Part shown: positions 10,455-20,255 of the stretch, one piece after another
Layout of the letters: every line of letters begins with the position of its first letter
How positions within the stretch are numbered: position 1 is the stretch's first letter
NCBI GenBank assembly: GCA_039105265.1
Contig: JAPFFF010000004.1
Coordinates: 62,001-126,000, forward strand
Length of the DNA stretch: 64,000 bases
Source: Tritrichomonas musculus
Lineage: Eukaryota > Parabasalia > Tritrichomonadida > Tritrichomonadidae
Direction: 5' to 3'
Notes under the pieces: model-generated
What the model saw: only the letters and a program-made list of their open reading frames with translations
Told to the model about the DNA's origin: nothing
Database searches by the model: none
Translations under genes and position numbers: made by a program

Positions 10455-12373
10455 ATGAAAGTGAGATCATTTGATGCTTAAAATTGAATACCGAAGTTTT
10501 TAAATAAAAACTGTTTTTTTTTTTTTTTTTGACTAAATGTATTCTTTTTGAATAAAACGTGTACTTTTTTGATTAAAACAAATACTTTTTGAATAATTGA
10601 GAAATTTTTTTATAGTGAAGAGTATCTTTTGCAGGGATGATTTTTGAATAAATTTTTTCAAAAAGTTAATTGATTACCTTTTGGGCCAACTTGGGCTAAA
10701 TTGAAAATTTGTTTTTTATTGTTTTATTTATTTAAATTATATTTATGACCATTATATATAATAAAAATAGGTTAGTTTATTTAATATTAAAAACTTTTAG
10801 GAAGATATATTTATTTTTTGGATACTCAATATTTCTGATGAAAAACGATAAAAATACTATAAAATTATAGATCATTAAATATAGTTTTATCGCATTCAAT
10901 TTATTAAAGTAAGAGAAAAAAATACTTTTAAAAAGATATAAAACGATAATTATATTAATATATTTATATATTTAAAAAAATATATGTGATATTTATTGAT
11001 TATTTTTGGCCCACATTAAACATGGGTGGGACACTCTTTTTTTGACCTCAAAAAGTTTCAAAATCTCTTCGAATTTTAGGTTTTATTTGGTGATTTTAAT
11101 AAATTTTCTTACCCATTTAATAATCTTTAAATTGGTCATTGAAACCAATTAAAAAACTTAATATTCATCGAGTTTTTTTTGACTTCACATACTAATAGAT
11201 CTCTCTTCGTAAGAGATATCCTTCAAAACTACTAATACTATTTGATTTTATACATATGCATTATACATTATAAAACATAAATATTTATAATTACTTTGTA
11301 GTTAGTCCAAAAAAGTTAATATAATAATTATTTTTAAGTTTTTTCGATACATGATCTTTTCTAACTTTTTATTTTGTAATATTCGATTTCTTCTTTTAAT
11401 GCTCAATAAAATGATATATTTTGTTTGAACATAACTTCAAAGATAAAGTTTAGTTTGAAAAATGAATTCAAAAAGTTGAATTAATAAACGGAATGATTCA
11501 ATTTTCGGCGGTTAGAAAATTAATTTTAAACGATCAAACTCAATATTTTTGCTTTAAAATATATTATAAGAATAGGGAATATTATTTAAAATGAGGTTCC
11601 GCCATTTATAAAATCAAAAAATTCAAAATGACCATTTTTTACCCAAATTATTTTTTATGGAAAATAAAATGCGATTATCTAATTCACCTTTGATGAATTT
11701 GATTTTTTAAAAAGTAAATTATATGTAGCTATTAAAAATCTATCTAAATATAAAATAACTGGAAAAAGTCTTGGATGGCTTACACATCATTAAACCCATC
11801 TTGGCCCACATTTTGGCCCATGATTTTTAAAAAATATTATTTTGGGCATATTTGACCACCCTAGAAGATATTCTTCTACACCAAATGAAAATCAAAATAA
11901 TTAGGTTTACTGATAAACTTTTAAGAACTCAAAGAGAATCTTCAATCCATAAAATAATAATTTTAAAAATATATATGCACAAAGCTTCTATAATAGAAGC
12001 AATAAATGATCAACAGCTATATATTATCCAATTAGAATTTTTTTGATATTAAAATGTTCAGCAATGGAAATATTATACATCAAAACAAATTTTCAATTTA
12101 AACCGACGCTTTTATAGATTTTTTTATATCAATAATTTGAATAAATTCAATAAGCATTATTAAAAATTTGATAATTATGAAAATTTTCATACAACTTTTT
12201 TTTACTATTTTGGTTCAAATTTAAGAAAAATTTATGATGCGAATATTATTTTTGCTTAATGATAATACAGACTAAATCGTCTTTCTTTTTTAAATGATTT
12301 TCCTTTAAATTTATATCAATTTTGAAATTAACGTATATCAGAACAATTTCATTTCACTTTTTGCTTATATTTA
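10455..12373. other. intergenic region upstream of PEP carboxykinase
   Basis: AT-rich DNA without a supportable gene. It has a T17 run at 10514-10530, followed by three degenerate copies of a roughly 21-bp unit with the core TACTTTTTGAATAAAAC (about 10539-10603). The motif TGGGCC or its complement GGCCCA recurs at about 10682, 11007, 11804 and 11815 in both orientations, which may mark worn inverted ends of an element. The last 100 bp should hold the promoter of the next gene. Confidence 0.5.
12349..12358 (+). promoter_or_regulatory. candidate initiator (Inr) of the PEPCK gene
   Basis: Two overlapping matches to the trichomonad initiator consensus TCA-Y-(T/A), TCATT (12349-12353) and TCACT (12354-12358), lie 16-25 bp upstream of the ATG at 12374. 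This is the spacing known for Trichomonas vaginalis. Similar TCATT motifs lie 12 bp before the start at 36860 and 4 bp before that at 61028. Many other genes here lack a clear match, so the call is tentative. Confidence 0.4.
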
Positions 12374-14182
12374 ATGTCAACTTCTACTCCTCCTACAAAC
12401 AACTCTAAAGTCCTTACATTTGTTGAGGAATATGCAAAACTTTGCAGACCCAAGGAAGTCCTCTGGTGCAATGGAAGTAAAGCCGAAAATGATAGATTAT
12501 TCGAAGAAATGGTTTCAAAAGGAACAGCAATCAAGTTAAATCAAGTCAAACGTCCAGGATGCTATTTATTCCGCTCAGATCCTCGTGATGTTGCTCGTGT
12601 TGAATCTAGAACTTTTATTTGCTCCGAGAGGGAAGAAGATGCAGGACCAACAAACCACTGGATGGATCCAAGCGTTATGCGTCAAAAGATTCATGGTCTC
12701 CTTAAAGGCTCAATGGAAGGACGTACAATGTATGTCATTCCTTTTTCAATGGGTCCAATTGGATCAAGTATCGGAAAGAACGGAATTGAAATCACAGATT
12801 CACCATATGTTGTTGTTTCAATGAGAATTATGACACGTGTAAGTTTCCAAGTTCTTGAATGTATTGGTGATCATGGCGATTTTATCCCATGTGTTCACTC
12901 AGTTGGTTGCCCACTTGGCCCAGGTGTTCAAGATGTTGCATGGCCATGCAATCCAGAAAATACTTATATCACTCACTTCCCAGAAACTCATGCTATTATT
13001 TCTTATGGATCAGGATATGGTGGAAACGCTCTTCTTGGAAAGAAATGCTTTGCACTTCGTATTGGTTCAAAACTTGCAAAGGACGAAGGATGGCTTGCCG
13101 AACATATGCTTATTCTTGGTGTAGAAAATCCAGAAAAACAAAAGACATACGTAACTGCAGCATTTCCAAGTGCTTGTGGAAAGACAAACTTTGCAATGAT
13201 CATTCCACCACAAGCTTTACAAGATAAGGGATGGAAAGTTACAACTGTTGGTGATGATATTGCTTGGATTAAGCCAGATTCAACAGGCCAGCTTAGAGCT
13301 ATCAATCCAGAAAATGGTTTCTTTGGTGTTGCTCCAGGTACAGCTATGACTACAAATGCTAATGCCCTTTTATCATGCTCTTCAAATACAATCTTCACCA
13401 ATGTTGCTTTAACAGATGATCTTGATGTTTGGTGGGAAGGAATGACACCAGAACCACCAGCACACTTAATTGATTGGAAAGGTGAAAGCTGGACTCCAGA
13501 TTGCGGCCGTCCCTCTTCACATCCAAACAGTCGTTTTGCAGCACCTGCATGCAACTGCCCATGCATTGATCCAGAATGGGAAAATCCAGAAGGCGTTCCA
13601 GTTTCTATTTTCGTTTATGGTGGGCGTAGAATGAATGACATACCACTTGTTTATGAAGCACGTAACTGGGCTCATGGCGTTTATGTTGGTGCTACAGTTG
13701 GTTCAGAAAAGACAGCAGCCGCAGAAGGTACAGTTGGTGAACTTCGTCGTGATCCATTTGCAATGCTTCCATTCATTGGATATCATATGGGCGACTACTT
13801 CAGCCACTATCTTGAAATGGAAACTAAATATCATATTAAGACACCACACGTTTTCCATGTCAACTGGTTCAGAAAGGATGCCGAAGGTCATTACATGTGG
13901 CCAGGTTATGGTGAAAACGCTCGTGTCCTTGGCTGGATGGTTGGCCGTGTTTATGGAACAGCTAATGCTGTCGAAAGCCCACTTGGATTGATTCCAACAT
14001 ACGATGATATTGACTGGGATGGATTAGATTACTCAAGAGAACAATTCGAAGCTGTTATGCAGATCGATCCAGAAAAAGTCAGGCAACAAGTTGCAGATAA
14101 TACTAAATATCTCCAAGAAACAATCGGACATGCCTCACCAGTTCTCTTGCACGTATCAGATGAAATTCTTGAACATTGCTAA
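12374..14182 (+). CDS. phosphoenolpyruvate carboxykinase, GTP-type
   Basis: A 602-residue protein of full family length. It interconverts oxaloacetate and phosphoenolpyruvate using a guanine nucleotide and CO2. In trichomonads the cytosolic enzyme fixes CO2 onto PEP to feed malate production for the hydrogenosome. Visible hallmarks are the substrate region [15 protein letters not shown] (211-225), the P-loop FPSACGKTN with the GTP-class reactive Cys (264-272), the metal-binding TVGDDIAW (291-298), and the lid/guanine region [15 protein letters not shown] near residue 515. These blocks mark the GTP family rather than the ATP family. No targeting peptide is evident. Codon use is cleaner and more GC-rich than in its neighbours, suggesting high expression. 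The stop codon sits in TAAA, the trichomonad polyadenylation-type motif. A large inverted repeat follows directly downstream. Confidence 0.97.
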   Translation: MSTSTPPTNNSKVLTFVEEYAKLCRPKEVLWCNGSKAENDRLFEEMVSKGTAIKLNQVKRPGCYLFRSDPRDVARVESRTFICSEREEDAGPTNHWMDPSVMRQKIHGLLKGSMEGRTMYVIPFSMGPIGSSIGKNGIEITDSPYVVVSMRIMTRVSFQVLECIGDHGDFIPCVHSVGCPLGPGVQDVAWPCNPENTYITHFPETHAIISYGSGYGGNALLGKKCFALRIGSKLAKDEGWLAEHMLILGVENPEKQKTYVTAAFPSACGKTNFAMIIPPQALQDKGWKVTTVGDDIAWIKPDSTGQLRAINPENGFFGVAPGTAMTTNANALLSCSSNTIFTNVALTDDLDVWWEGMTPEPPAHLIDWKGESWTPDCGRPSSHPNSRFAAPACNCPCIDPEWENPEGVPVSIFVYGGRRMNDIPLVYEARNWAHGVYVGATVGSEKTAAAEGTVGELRRDPFAMLPFIGYHMGDYFSHYLEMETKYHIKTPHVFHVNWFRKDAEGHYMWPGYGENARVLGWMVGRVYGTANAVESPLGLIPTYDDIDWDGLDYSREQFEAVMQIDPEKVRQQVADNTKYLQETIGHASPVLLHVSDEILEHC

Positions 14183-14315
14183 ATTAATTAATTAAATTTA
14201 AATCGCCGAAGTTTAATTTTTTTTTTCTTTTGACATAAAAACGATTTTTTGCACAAAAACAGAAGTGTCTGAAAAAAAAATGGCCCAAGATTTTAGAAAT
14301 TCCTTTATACCATGT

Positions 14316-15931
14316 AATATTTATATGTTTAACAAGTTGTTGGTCAAATATTGAGCATATTCCTCTGTTCAATTTCGAGAAACAATAAATTCAAATCTGA
14401 TCAATTATTGAAGTTTTTTAAAGATTGATTAAATTAATAAATGTTTTCATTTATAGTATTGTTTATTAACTATGATTATATATTTTTATTAAAATAAAAT
14501 TCAAGTATAAACTAGATATTTTTATTTTTTTAAAAAATTTCAAAAGGCAAACGTTTTTAAAAAGATTGAGATTGCCCAGGTTTGAAAGACCCTATTTTTA
14601 ATCTTCATCATATTGTATTCTATTATATTTAATTAATTGTTTTTTTGTAATTTGCTTCTGATAAAGAAAAAAAAAGAATTATTAAAAATTTTTAAATAAA
14701 AAATTAACGTCTTGCCTCAATTATTTCAAAGTATCACTGAATTTTTTCAAGCATCTTTAAGAAAATTAAAAAAAATATGAATAACAAAGAGATATCTCTC
14801 AAGGATTTTAAAATAAATAGGTTAAATGTTCTTTTTTATGTTTTTATAATAAGTATACAAGAAGATATTTACTTTCAAATAGCACAAAATTACTATGAAG
14901 ATAATTCTTTAAAACATTAATTGTGAATATTTATTTTTAACATTTAAAAATTAAGACTCACTAATTATATCTCATTAATATGATATTTATGTGAATTAAC
15001 TTATTATTTTTTTATTTGGATCAATACTTGTGAATGTCCATTGACAATGAAAATGACATTTTTCCAACCATTATTTTGGTTTATTGTGCTTTTAGAATTA
15101 TCATATTAGTTAATATTAAAATTCTTATTTGGAAGCTAATTCAAAGAAAGTAATATTGTAAAAAAAAATCAAATAATGGTATCGATCCCCTAACGAAGCT
15201 TGTTCAAAGGTATGATAACCTTGTTGATTTGTTTTGAAATGTAAGAATCATTATTTCACCTTGGGAATAAGAGATTTATGCTTATCAAATTTATATAAAA
15301 ATTTTTTCAAATATTAATAATTAATATTTTTCTCAGAATTAAACAGAGATTTTTATTAAATAATTTGTAAATAAAACATTTTAGAATTTATTTTAATAAA
15401 TAATTTGGCTGTGTATGAAAATCTTGTGCCAATTTTTCTAAAAATGTTAATAAATTTGTTCATATAAAACTCGTTTTTAAATTTTCTTAAAGATGCTTGA
15501 AAAAATTCAGTGATACTTTGAAATAATTGAGGCAAGACGTTAATTTTTTATTTAAAAATTTTTAATAATTCTTTTTTTTTCTTTATCAGAAGCAAATTAC
15601 AAAAAAACAATTAATTAAATATAATAGAATACAATATGATGAAGATTAAAAATAGGGTCTTTCAAACCTGGGCAATCTCAATCTTTTTAAAAACGTTTGC
15701 CTTTTGAAATTTTTTAAAAAAATAAAAATATCTAGTTTATACTTGAATTTTATTTTAATAAAAATATATAATCATAGTTAATAAACAATACTATAAATGA
15801 AAACATTTATTAATTTAATCAATCTTTAAAAAACTTCAATAATTGATCAGATTTGAATTTATTGTTTCTCGAAATTGAACAGAGAAATATGCTCAATATT
15901 TGACCAACAACTTGTTAAACATATAAATATT
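14316..15931. repeat. 451-bp inverted repeat with 714-bp spacer
   Basis: The left arm (14316-14766) and right arm (15481-15931) are reverse complements with no indel. I find only one mismatch (C at 14362 against A at 15885). The 714-bp spacer (14767-15480) is AT-rich with no ORF. Outside the outer borders, identity falls sharply to a weak, gapped match. The left flank down to about 14240 and the right flank up to about 16025 still share pieces such as ACACTTCT and ATCGTTTTT. The structure fills the space between the PEPCK stop and the next gene's start. It could be a foldback-type non-autonomous element or an inverted duplication homogenised by gene conversion. I see no clear target-site duplication. 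Confidence 0.95.
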
Positions 15932-16316
15932 TTCTGGTATCAATTATATCCTGAAAACTAGAACAGAAAAAATTTCGAACACTTCTACAAAAACACAAAA
16001 GTTCAATTTGATCGTTTTTGATGTGATTTAAAATGTATATTTTTGTAAATATAGCTGTTTACAATATTAACATACTTGCTTTTCGTATATCTTAATTTGT
16101 ATTTTTCTTGTTTATTCTGTTTATTCCTGTTAAATATAATATATAATATATTATATTTACATTTCATCCATCTGTTTACATCGAAATCTATTAAATAATG
16201 AAAAAAAGAAAATAGAAGTTGCACTCATTTGAGTGATTCAATCAATCTGAATCATATTCACAAAAAATATGAAGTAAGTTTTTTATAAAAAATTTGAGTA
16301 CATATTTAGTCGTTCA

Positions 16317-17855
16317 ATGACCAAAGGGATGGATAGCCTCGCTGAAATAGCAAATTTATCTACTTCACTAACAAAAAGACCTGAATATAATACAAAAGAT
16401 TATTTTGATAAGCTTTATAATCAATGCAAAAACAAAGACCCTGAAATTGCATCAAAAGCAATTAAATCAGTTGCGCTTGTTCTAGTTAATATTTTACCAT
16501 CATATTCAGTTGGAAAACATTCAGAAAAAGAAAACCTATCAAAAGATGTTCGACAACGTAGAGAATTAGAACAAATTGAACTCGACTTTACCCGCAGATT
16601 TGTCCAGTTTTGCGAAGCTGCAGCTTTTAACCGCCAGAATGTCAAAAAAATTAGATCTGCTTCAGCAATAGCTTTATCAAATTTATATTGTAATCGACCT
16701 AATTTTAACACAGCAGAACATCTTTCAAAATGCATTGTCCGACTTGCAAATTGCTCAGAAGTTCGACTTCGTTCAATTGCGTGCAAGAGCATTCATCAAG
16801 TTTTTCAGAATGATGTAAAAGGCGAATTTACTTTGCAAATCTTAAACAATCTTGCAGTAACACCTACAAATAAAATATCAGTTGAAGTTCTTCAGACTCT
16901 TCAAAGCATTAAACTTAAATCTCATTTTGAACCAAAACCTAAACAACCAAAATTAGAAGATAAAGAACTCGAAAAAGAATTACGCCAAGCAGATCTAATA
17001 ACTGATAATTCACAGCATCAACGAAATCAGACAATGATTCTTCAGCACCTTTTCGGAACAGTTTTCAGATTTTTAAAAGAGACAAAAAGTGAAACTCATT
17101 ATTTGGAAGCTATGGCGATTATTCACAAGTATGTTGATTTTATTAATATTGACCTAATTAGTCCTATTCTCACTGCGCTCAAACAAAAACGTTTTTCATT
17201 ACGCTCAGCAATTACTTCAGCAACTACAGCAATTAGCGTCTGTAAAGCAGCTAATATTGTTTTTGATTTGAAAGACTTTTATTCAGCAGTTTATTCAAGA
17301 TGCTATGAAGCTCTTGATGATCGAAATTCTCTTTTGGAGCTTTTGAAACTTTTTAATATCATATTCTCAGAAATTGATAAATATAGGACTGCATCATTTG
17401 CTAAAAGATTAATGATTATGACATTACATGCACAAACATCTGTTTCAATAGCTATTGTTAATCAGATTCTAAAAATGTTCATGCAAGATCCATATATGTC
17501 AGCAGCCTGCGACTTTGAATCCACTGGTGAGAGCGATTTTAATATTGAACGTGACGAGCCAGATGATTGTGGTGGTCAAAATGCCAAATATTTCGAATTA
17601 TCTATATTGTCTCATTTATATAATCCACAATTAAGTCAAATGGCTTGCAAACTTGCAAAACTTGTTGATATAGATTCCGTAAAAGAAATGGAAATAGAGT
17701 CTGCAAGAGAAAATATGGATCGTGTGAATGAATGGGATAAAAACATTGAATCAGTAATTGAATATGTTGATAAATATGAACTCGATGCAATTATGCAATT
17801 GAAACCAGAAAAGCAAATTTTGCCAAAAACATTCAAAATTTATGAATTTCAATAA
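16317..17855 (+). CDS. nucleolar complex protein 3-like (NOC3/CBF)
   Basis: A 512-residue protein resembling NOC3, a nucleolar factor that pairs with NOC2 in 60S ribosomal subunit maturation and nuclear export. The N-terminal block ASKAIKSVALVLVNILPSYS, followed by LSKDVRQRRELEQIELDF (about 75-95), follows the NOC3 pattern in which a conserved I-P-x-Y leads into SKEVKKLRxFE. Helical repeats then continue to the C-terminus. There AKYFELSILSHLYNPQLSQM (423-442) matches the CBF/Mak21 signature of a Leu-rich helix plus H-x-P-x-V and a trailing Ala. The protein is shorter than yeast or animal NOC3 (about 650-800 residues). The second ATG (codon 5) is an alternative start. Its promoter region is the outer flank of the inverted repeat. 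Confidence 0.7.
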   Translation: MTKGMDSLAEIANLSTSLTKRPEYNTKDYFDKLYNQCKNKDPEIASKAIKSVALVLVNILPSYSVGKHSEKENLSKDVRQRRELEQIELDFTRRFVQFCEAAAFNRQNVKKIRSASAIALSNLYCNRPNFNTAEHLSKCIVRLANCSEVRLRSIACKSIHQVFQNDVKGEFTLQILNNLAVTPTNKISVEVLQTLQSIKLKSHFEPKPKQPKLEDKELEKELRQADLITDNSQHQRNQTMILQHLFGTVFRFLKETKSETHYLEAMAIIHKYVDFINIDLISPILTALKQKRFSLRSAITSATTAISVCKAANIVFDLKDFYSAVYSRCYEALDDRNSLLELLKLFNIIFSEIDKYRTASFAKRLMIMTLHAQTSVSIAIVNQILKMFMQDPYMSAACDFESTGESDFNIERDEPDDCGGQNAKYFELSILSHLYNPQLSQMACKLAKLVDIDSVKEMEIESARENMDRVNEWDKNIESVIEYVDKYELDAIMQLKPEKQILPKTFKIYEFQ

Positions 17856-18200
17856 TTTATTATATATCTTTATTATTATTTTTATAAAAAAGCTATCATA
17901 TTAAACATTTAGCATGTTTATACAGATTAAAAAAAGGTTTTTTATTTTCCAGAAATAATTTTATATTTAAATTCATTGGTATTTTATTTTTAAATCCTCA
18001 AAAATCATAACAATTGCCAGAATAATGCTGATATATTTATAAATTTGAAATTTTAAACAAAAAACATAAAAATTCTAATAAAATTTGAAGAGTTTTAAAT
18101 ATAATCATTCATTATAATTTGCTGGAATATTTTCAAAAAGTTATATACTATAACGATTTTATTAACAAAAGTTTTATTCAAAAAATTTATAACATTCAAA
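17856..18200. other. intergenic, nothing recognised
   Basis: AT-rich spacer of 345 bp between two plus-strand genes. I see no repeat, RNA gene or ORF. It should hold the terminator of the NOC3-like gene and the promoter of the CAP gene. Confidence 0.6.
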
Positions 18201-19538
18201 ATGTCTCAAGATGCATCTCTTGTGACTCCAGAACAAATTTTAAAACGGATTTTTGAACTAGTTAACCAAGTTCGTGAACAATACAATCGCACACCATTGC
18301 AATTTAGTAAGGAGCTATCATTTCTTGCTGGTGAACATGCAATTAACATGTCAACTAAAAAAGTACCTTACGGCCACGATAGGTTTGATGATCGCTTAAA
18401 ACAAACACCATTAGCTCTTTCATTTTCAGAAAATATTGCAGAGATTTCGGGATCTCAAGATCCAGCTCAAGACATTGTCGTTAACTGGCTTTCAAGATCT
18501 TCTTCTTTTTCCAGAATTCTCTCAGAATTTACACACACAGGTATCGGAGCTGCTGAAAGTGAAGATAGCAAATGGTATTGCTGCCAAATTTTCGCAACAA
18601 TTAAAACAAAAATGTCAAAGAAAGAACAATTACTTCTTGTTGGTAGGCATATAAACAGATTACGAATAAGAAAGAATTTGAGACCACTCTCTTTCTCATT
18701 AACAGCAACATCCAAATTATATACAATGATTAATGAAACACCTGAAAACCTATCATTTTTCTCTTCAGTAAAAGCTAAAAAATTGTTTCCTGAATGCTAT
18801 GAATGCGAATATATGATGGAAAAGATTCCAGGTTCAACAGAGTTTTTGAAAAATTTTTTCCAAATCTTACGCGAAAAATCAAACTATTATCAAGGTTTGA
18901 AAAAAGAAGAATACACAGATCTTGCTTTTGTGTCCAAACGCGGAAGTCATGACATTATTACTTGCATTTTAATTCTTGGTGAATGCCCTAATTTTTATAG
19001 GAAAATTCCAAGAGTTGATGTACATTTTCCAATGGCAGCAAAGTGCATTCAATTAGTTAATGATTATCGATTATCACATATGATGAAAGAACTAAAGTTA
19101 TCGCATCAATGGTGCAGATTTGCGGAGAAGTATGCAACCAAAATGATGAATCGAGAAATTGAACTTGATGATCAAAAGATTTCTCATATACTTAAAAAAT
19201 TGCGTCCAAATTGCCAACAAACTGTTGCAATTAATGTTATTCCAATATCAATTGATCCCCTTAGGGAGTTACTTCTTATTTGGATATCAAGTTATTGCTC
19301 TCGAATAAGGCTTTTATCTGAAAGTTCTCATTTCGGATTTGGAATTACTGTTTTAAATGATAAACTGTGCTATAGTATCCGAATTATAGGAACAGATCCT
19401 GATGATAAATCTGATTCTCCAGAAACTCCAACGAAAAATGATCCAAATAGTCAATACTTGTGTATTACATCTGATGCTAACTTTTCAACAATAGAAACTT
19501 CAAAAAATGTTTCATCTACATTTCGTTTAACTGGATGA
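18201..19538 (+). CDS. triple CAP/SCP-domain protein
   Basis: A 445-residue protein whose first 135 residues form a CAP (SCP/PR-1) domain. It has a helix with VNQVREQYNRTPLQFSKELS, then YGHD (His59), SENIAE (Glu77), WLSRSSSFSRIL (Trp96) and a final strand HTGIGAAESEDSKWYCCQIF. Of the usual His-Glu-Glu-His cavity set, His59 and Glu77 are visible. The His expected after Trp96 appears replaced by Ser or Phe. Residues 140-270 and 285-400 look like two more degenerate CAP units: LLLVGRHINRLRIRKNLRPL, then KCIQLVNDYRLSHMMKELKL with a WISSYCSRIRLL block and FGFGITVLNDKLCYSIRIIG. There is no signal peptide or membrane segment, which is odd for a family that is usually secreted. Function unknown. Confidence 0.7.
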   Translation: MSQDASLVTPEQILKRIFELVNQVREQYNRTPLQFSKELSFLAGEHAINMSTKKVPYGHDRFDDRLKQTPLALSFSENIAEISGSQDPAQDIVVNWLSRSSSFSRILSEFTHTGIGAAESEDSKWYCCQIFATIKTKMSKKEQLLLVGRHINRLRIRKNLRPLSFSLTATSKLYTMINETPENLSFFSSVKAKKLFPECYECEYMMEKIPGSTEFLKNFFQILREKSNYYQGLKKEEYTDLAFVSKRGSHDIITCILILGECPNFYRKIPRVDVHFPMAAKCIQLVNDYRLSHMMKELKLSHQWCRFAEKYATKMMNREIELDDQKISHILKKLRPNCQQTVAINVIPISIDPLRELLLIWISSYCSRIRLLSESSHFGFGITVLNDKLCYSIRIIGTDPDDKSDSPETPTKNDPNSQYLCITSDANFSTIETSKNVSSTFRLTG

Positions 19539-20255
19539 TTTTGATAGAAATTATACTTGTTCATAAAATAGTAATAATAATTATTTTTCTTTTTAATTAT
19601 AATTATATTAAAACATTTTAAGCTAAGATCAAGCAATAATATAAGTATTGGGGCCGTGAAGGGTAGAACTTAATATATATAAATCTTTTAGAATTTTGAT
19701 CAAACTATTAAATAATAAAAATACGAACCACATTTAAACCATTAACTTCTAACATGACTTATCACCTTAAAGTAGATTTCACTTTAAAATAAAACATAAT
19801 AGAAAGGGAAAATAAAAATGAAAGTTTATTAATATATTACTTTAATAATAAACATACAACAATAACAATATATACAAAAATAAATTCAATTTAATAGATT
19901 ACTGGGTGTTAGATTGAAATAAAAAAATTCAGCTCAGACAAGCAAATCATCATCTAAACAGATAGGTGGTGCATTTGATATCATCACTGAAAATAAAAAC
20001 ATACGTTGCCATAAAAAAAACTATTGAGCTTATTAAAATGAAACTTTTGCAAGTTCAAAGTTTATTTCTTGAAAAAATATGGCCATGAACTTGTTTTGAA
20101 AAATTTAGCCATTGATAGGTTAATTCATTTTTGAATACATATACACTCATATCACATACCATTTATCAATTGAAAAAGTTATCACAAAACTTCACTTCCT
20201 TTTTTATCATTTTATTTTGAAGATAAAATCAAAAATATAAAATATATTTATTTTA
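19539..20255. other. intergenic, nothing recognised
   Basis: A 717-bp spacer between plus-strand genes. About 19890-19985 is slightly less AT-rich (TTACTGGGTGTTAGATTG; CAGATAGGTGGTGCATTTG) and could hold a small RNA or a transcript end, but no known RNA fold was recognised. Initiator-like TCACTT and TCATTT occur near 20191 and 20207. Confidence 0.5.

Noticed and set aside
11852-12046. 64-codon plus-strand ORF
   Set aside because: Composition is that of random AT-rich DNA, with no homology recognised.
13003-13566. 187-codon antisense ORF
   Set aside because: It lies wholly inside the PEPCK gene on the opposite strand and is explained by its biased codon use.
18526-18545. ACACACAG, resembling a trichomonad 3' splice site
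   Set aside because: It is in frame within the CAP domain (FTHTGIG), and the uninterrupted reading gives the better protein.
19890-19985. Possible structured small RNA in a less AT-rich spacer
   Set aside because: No tRNA, snRNA or other known fold could be recognised by eye.
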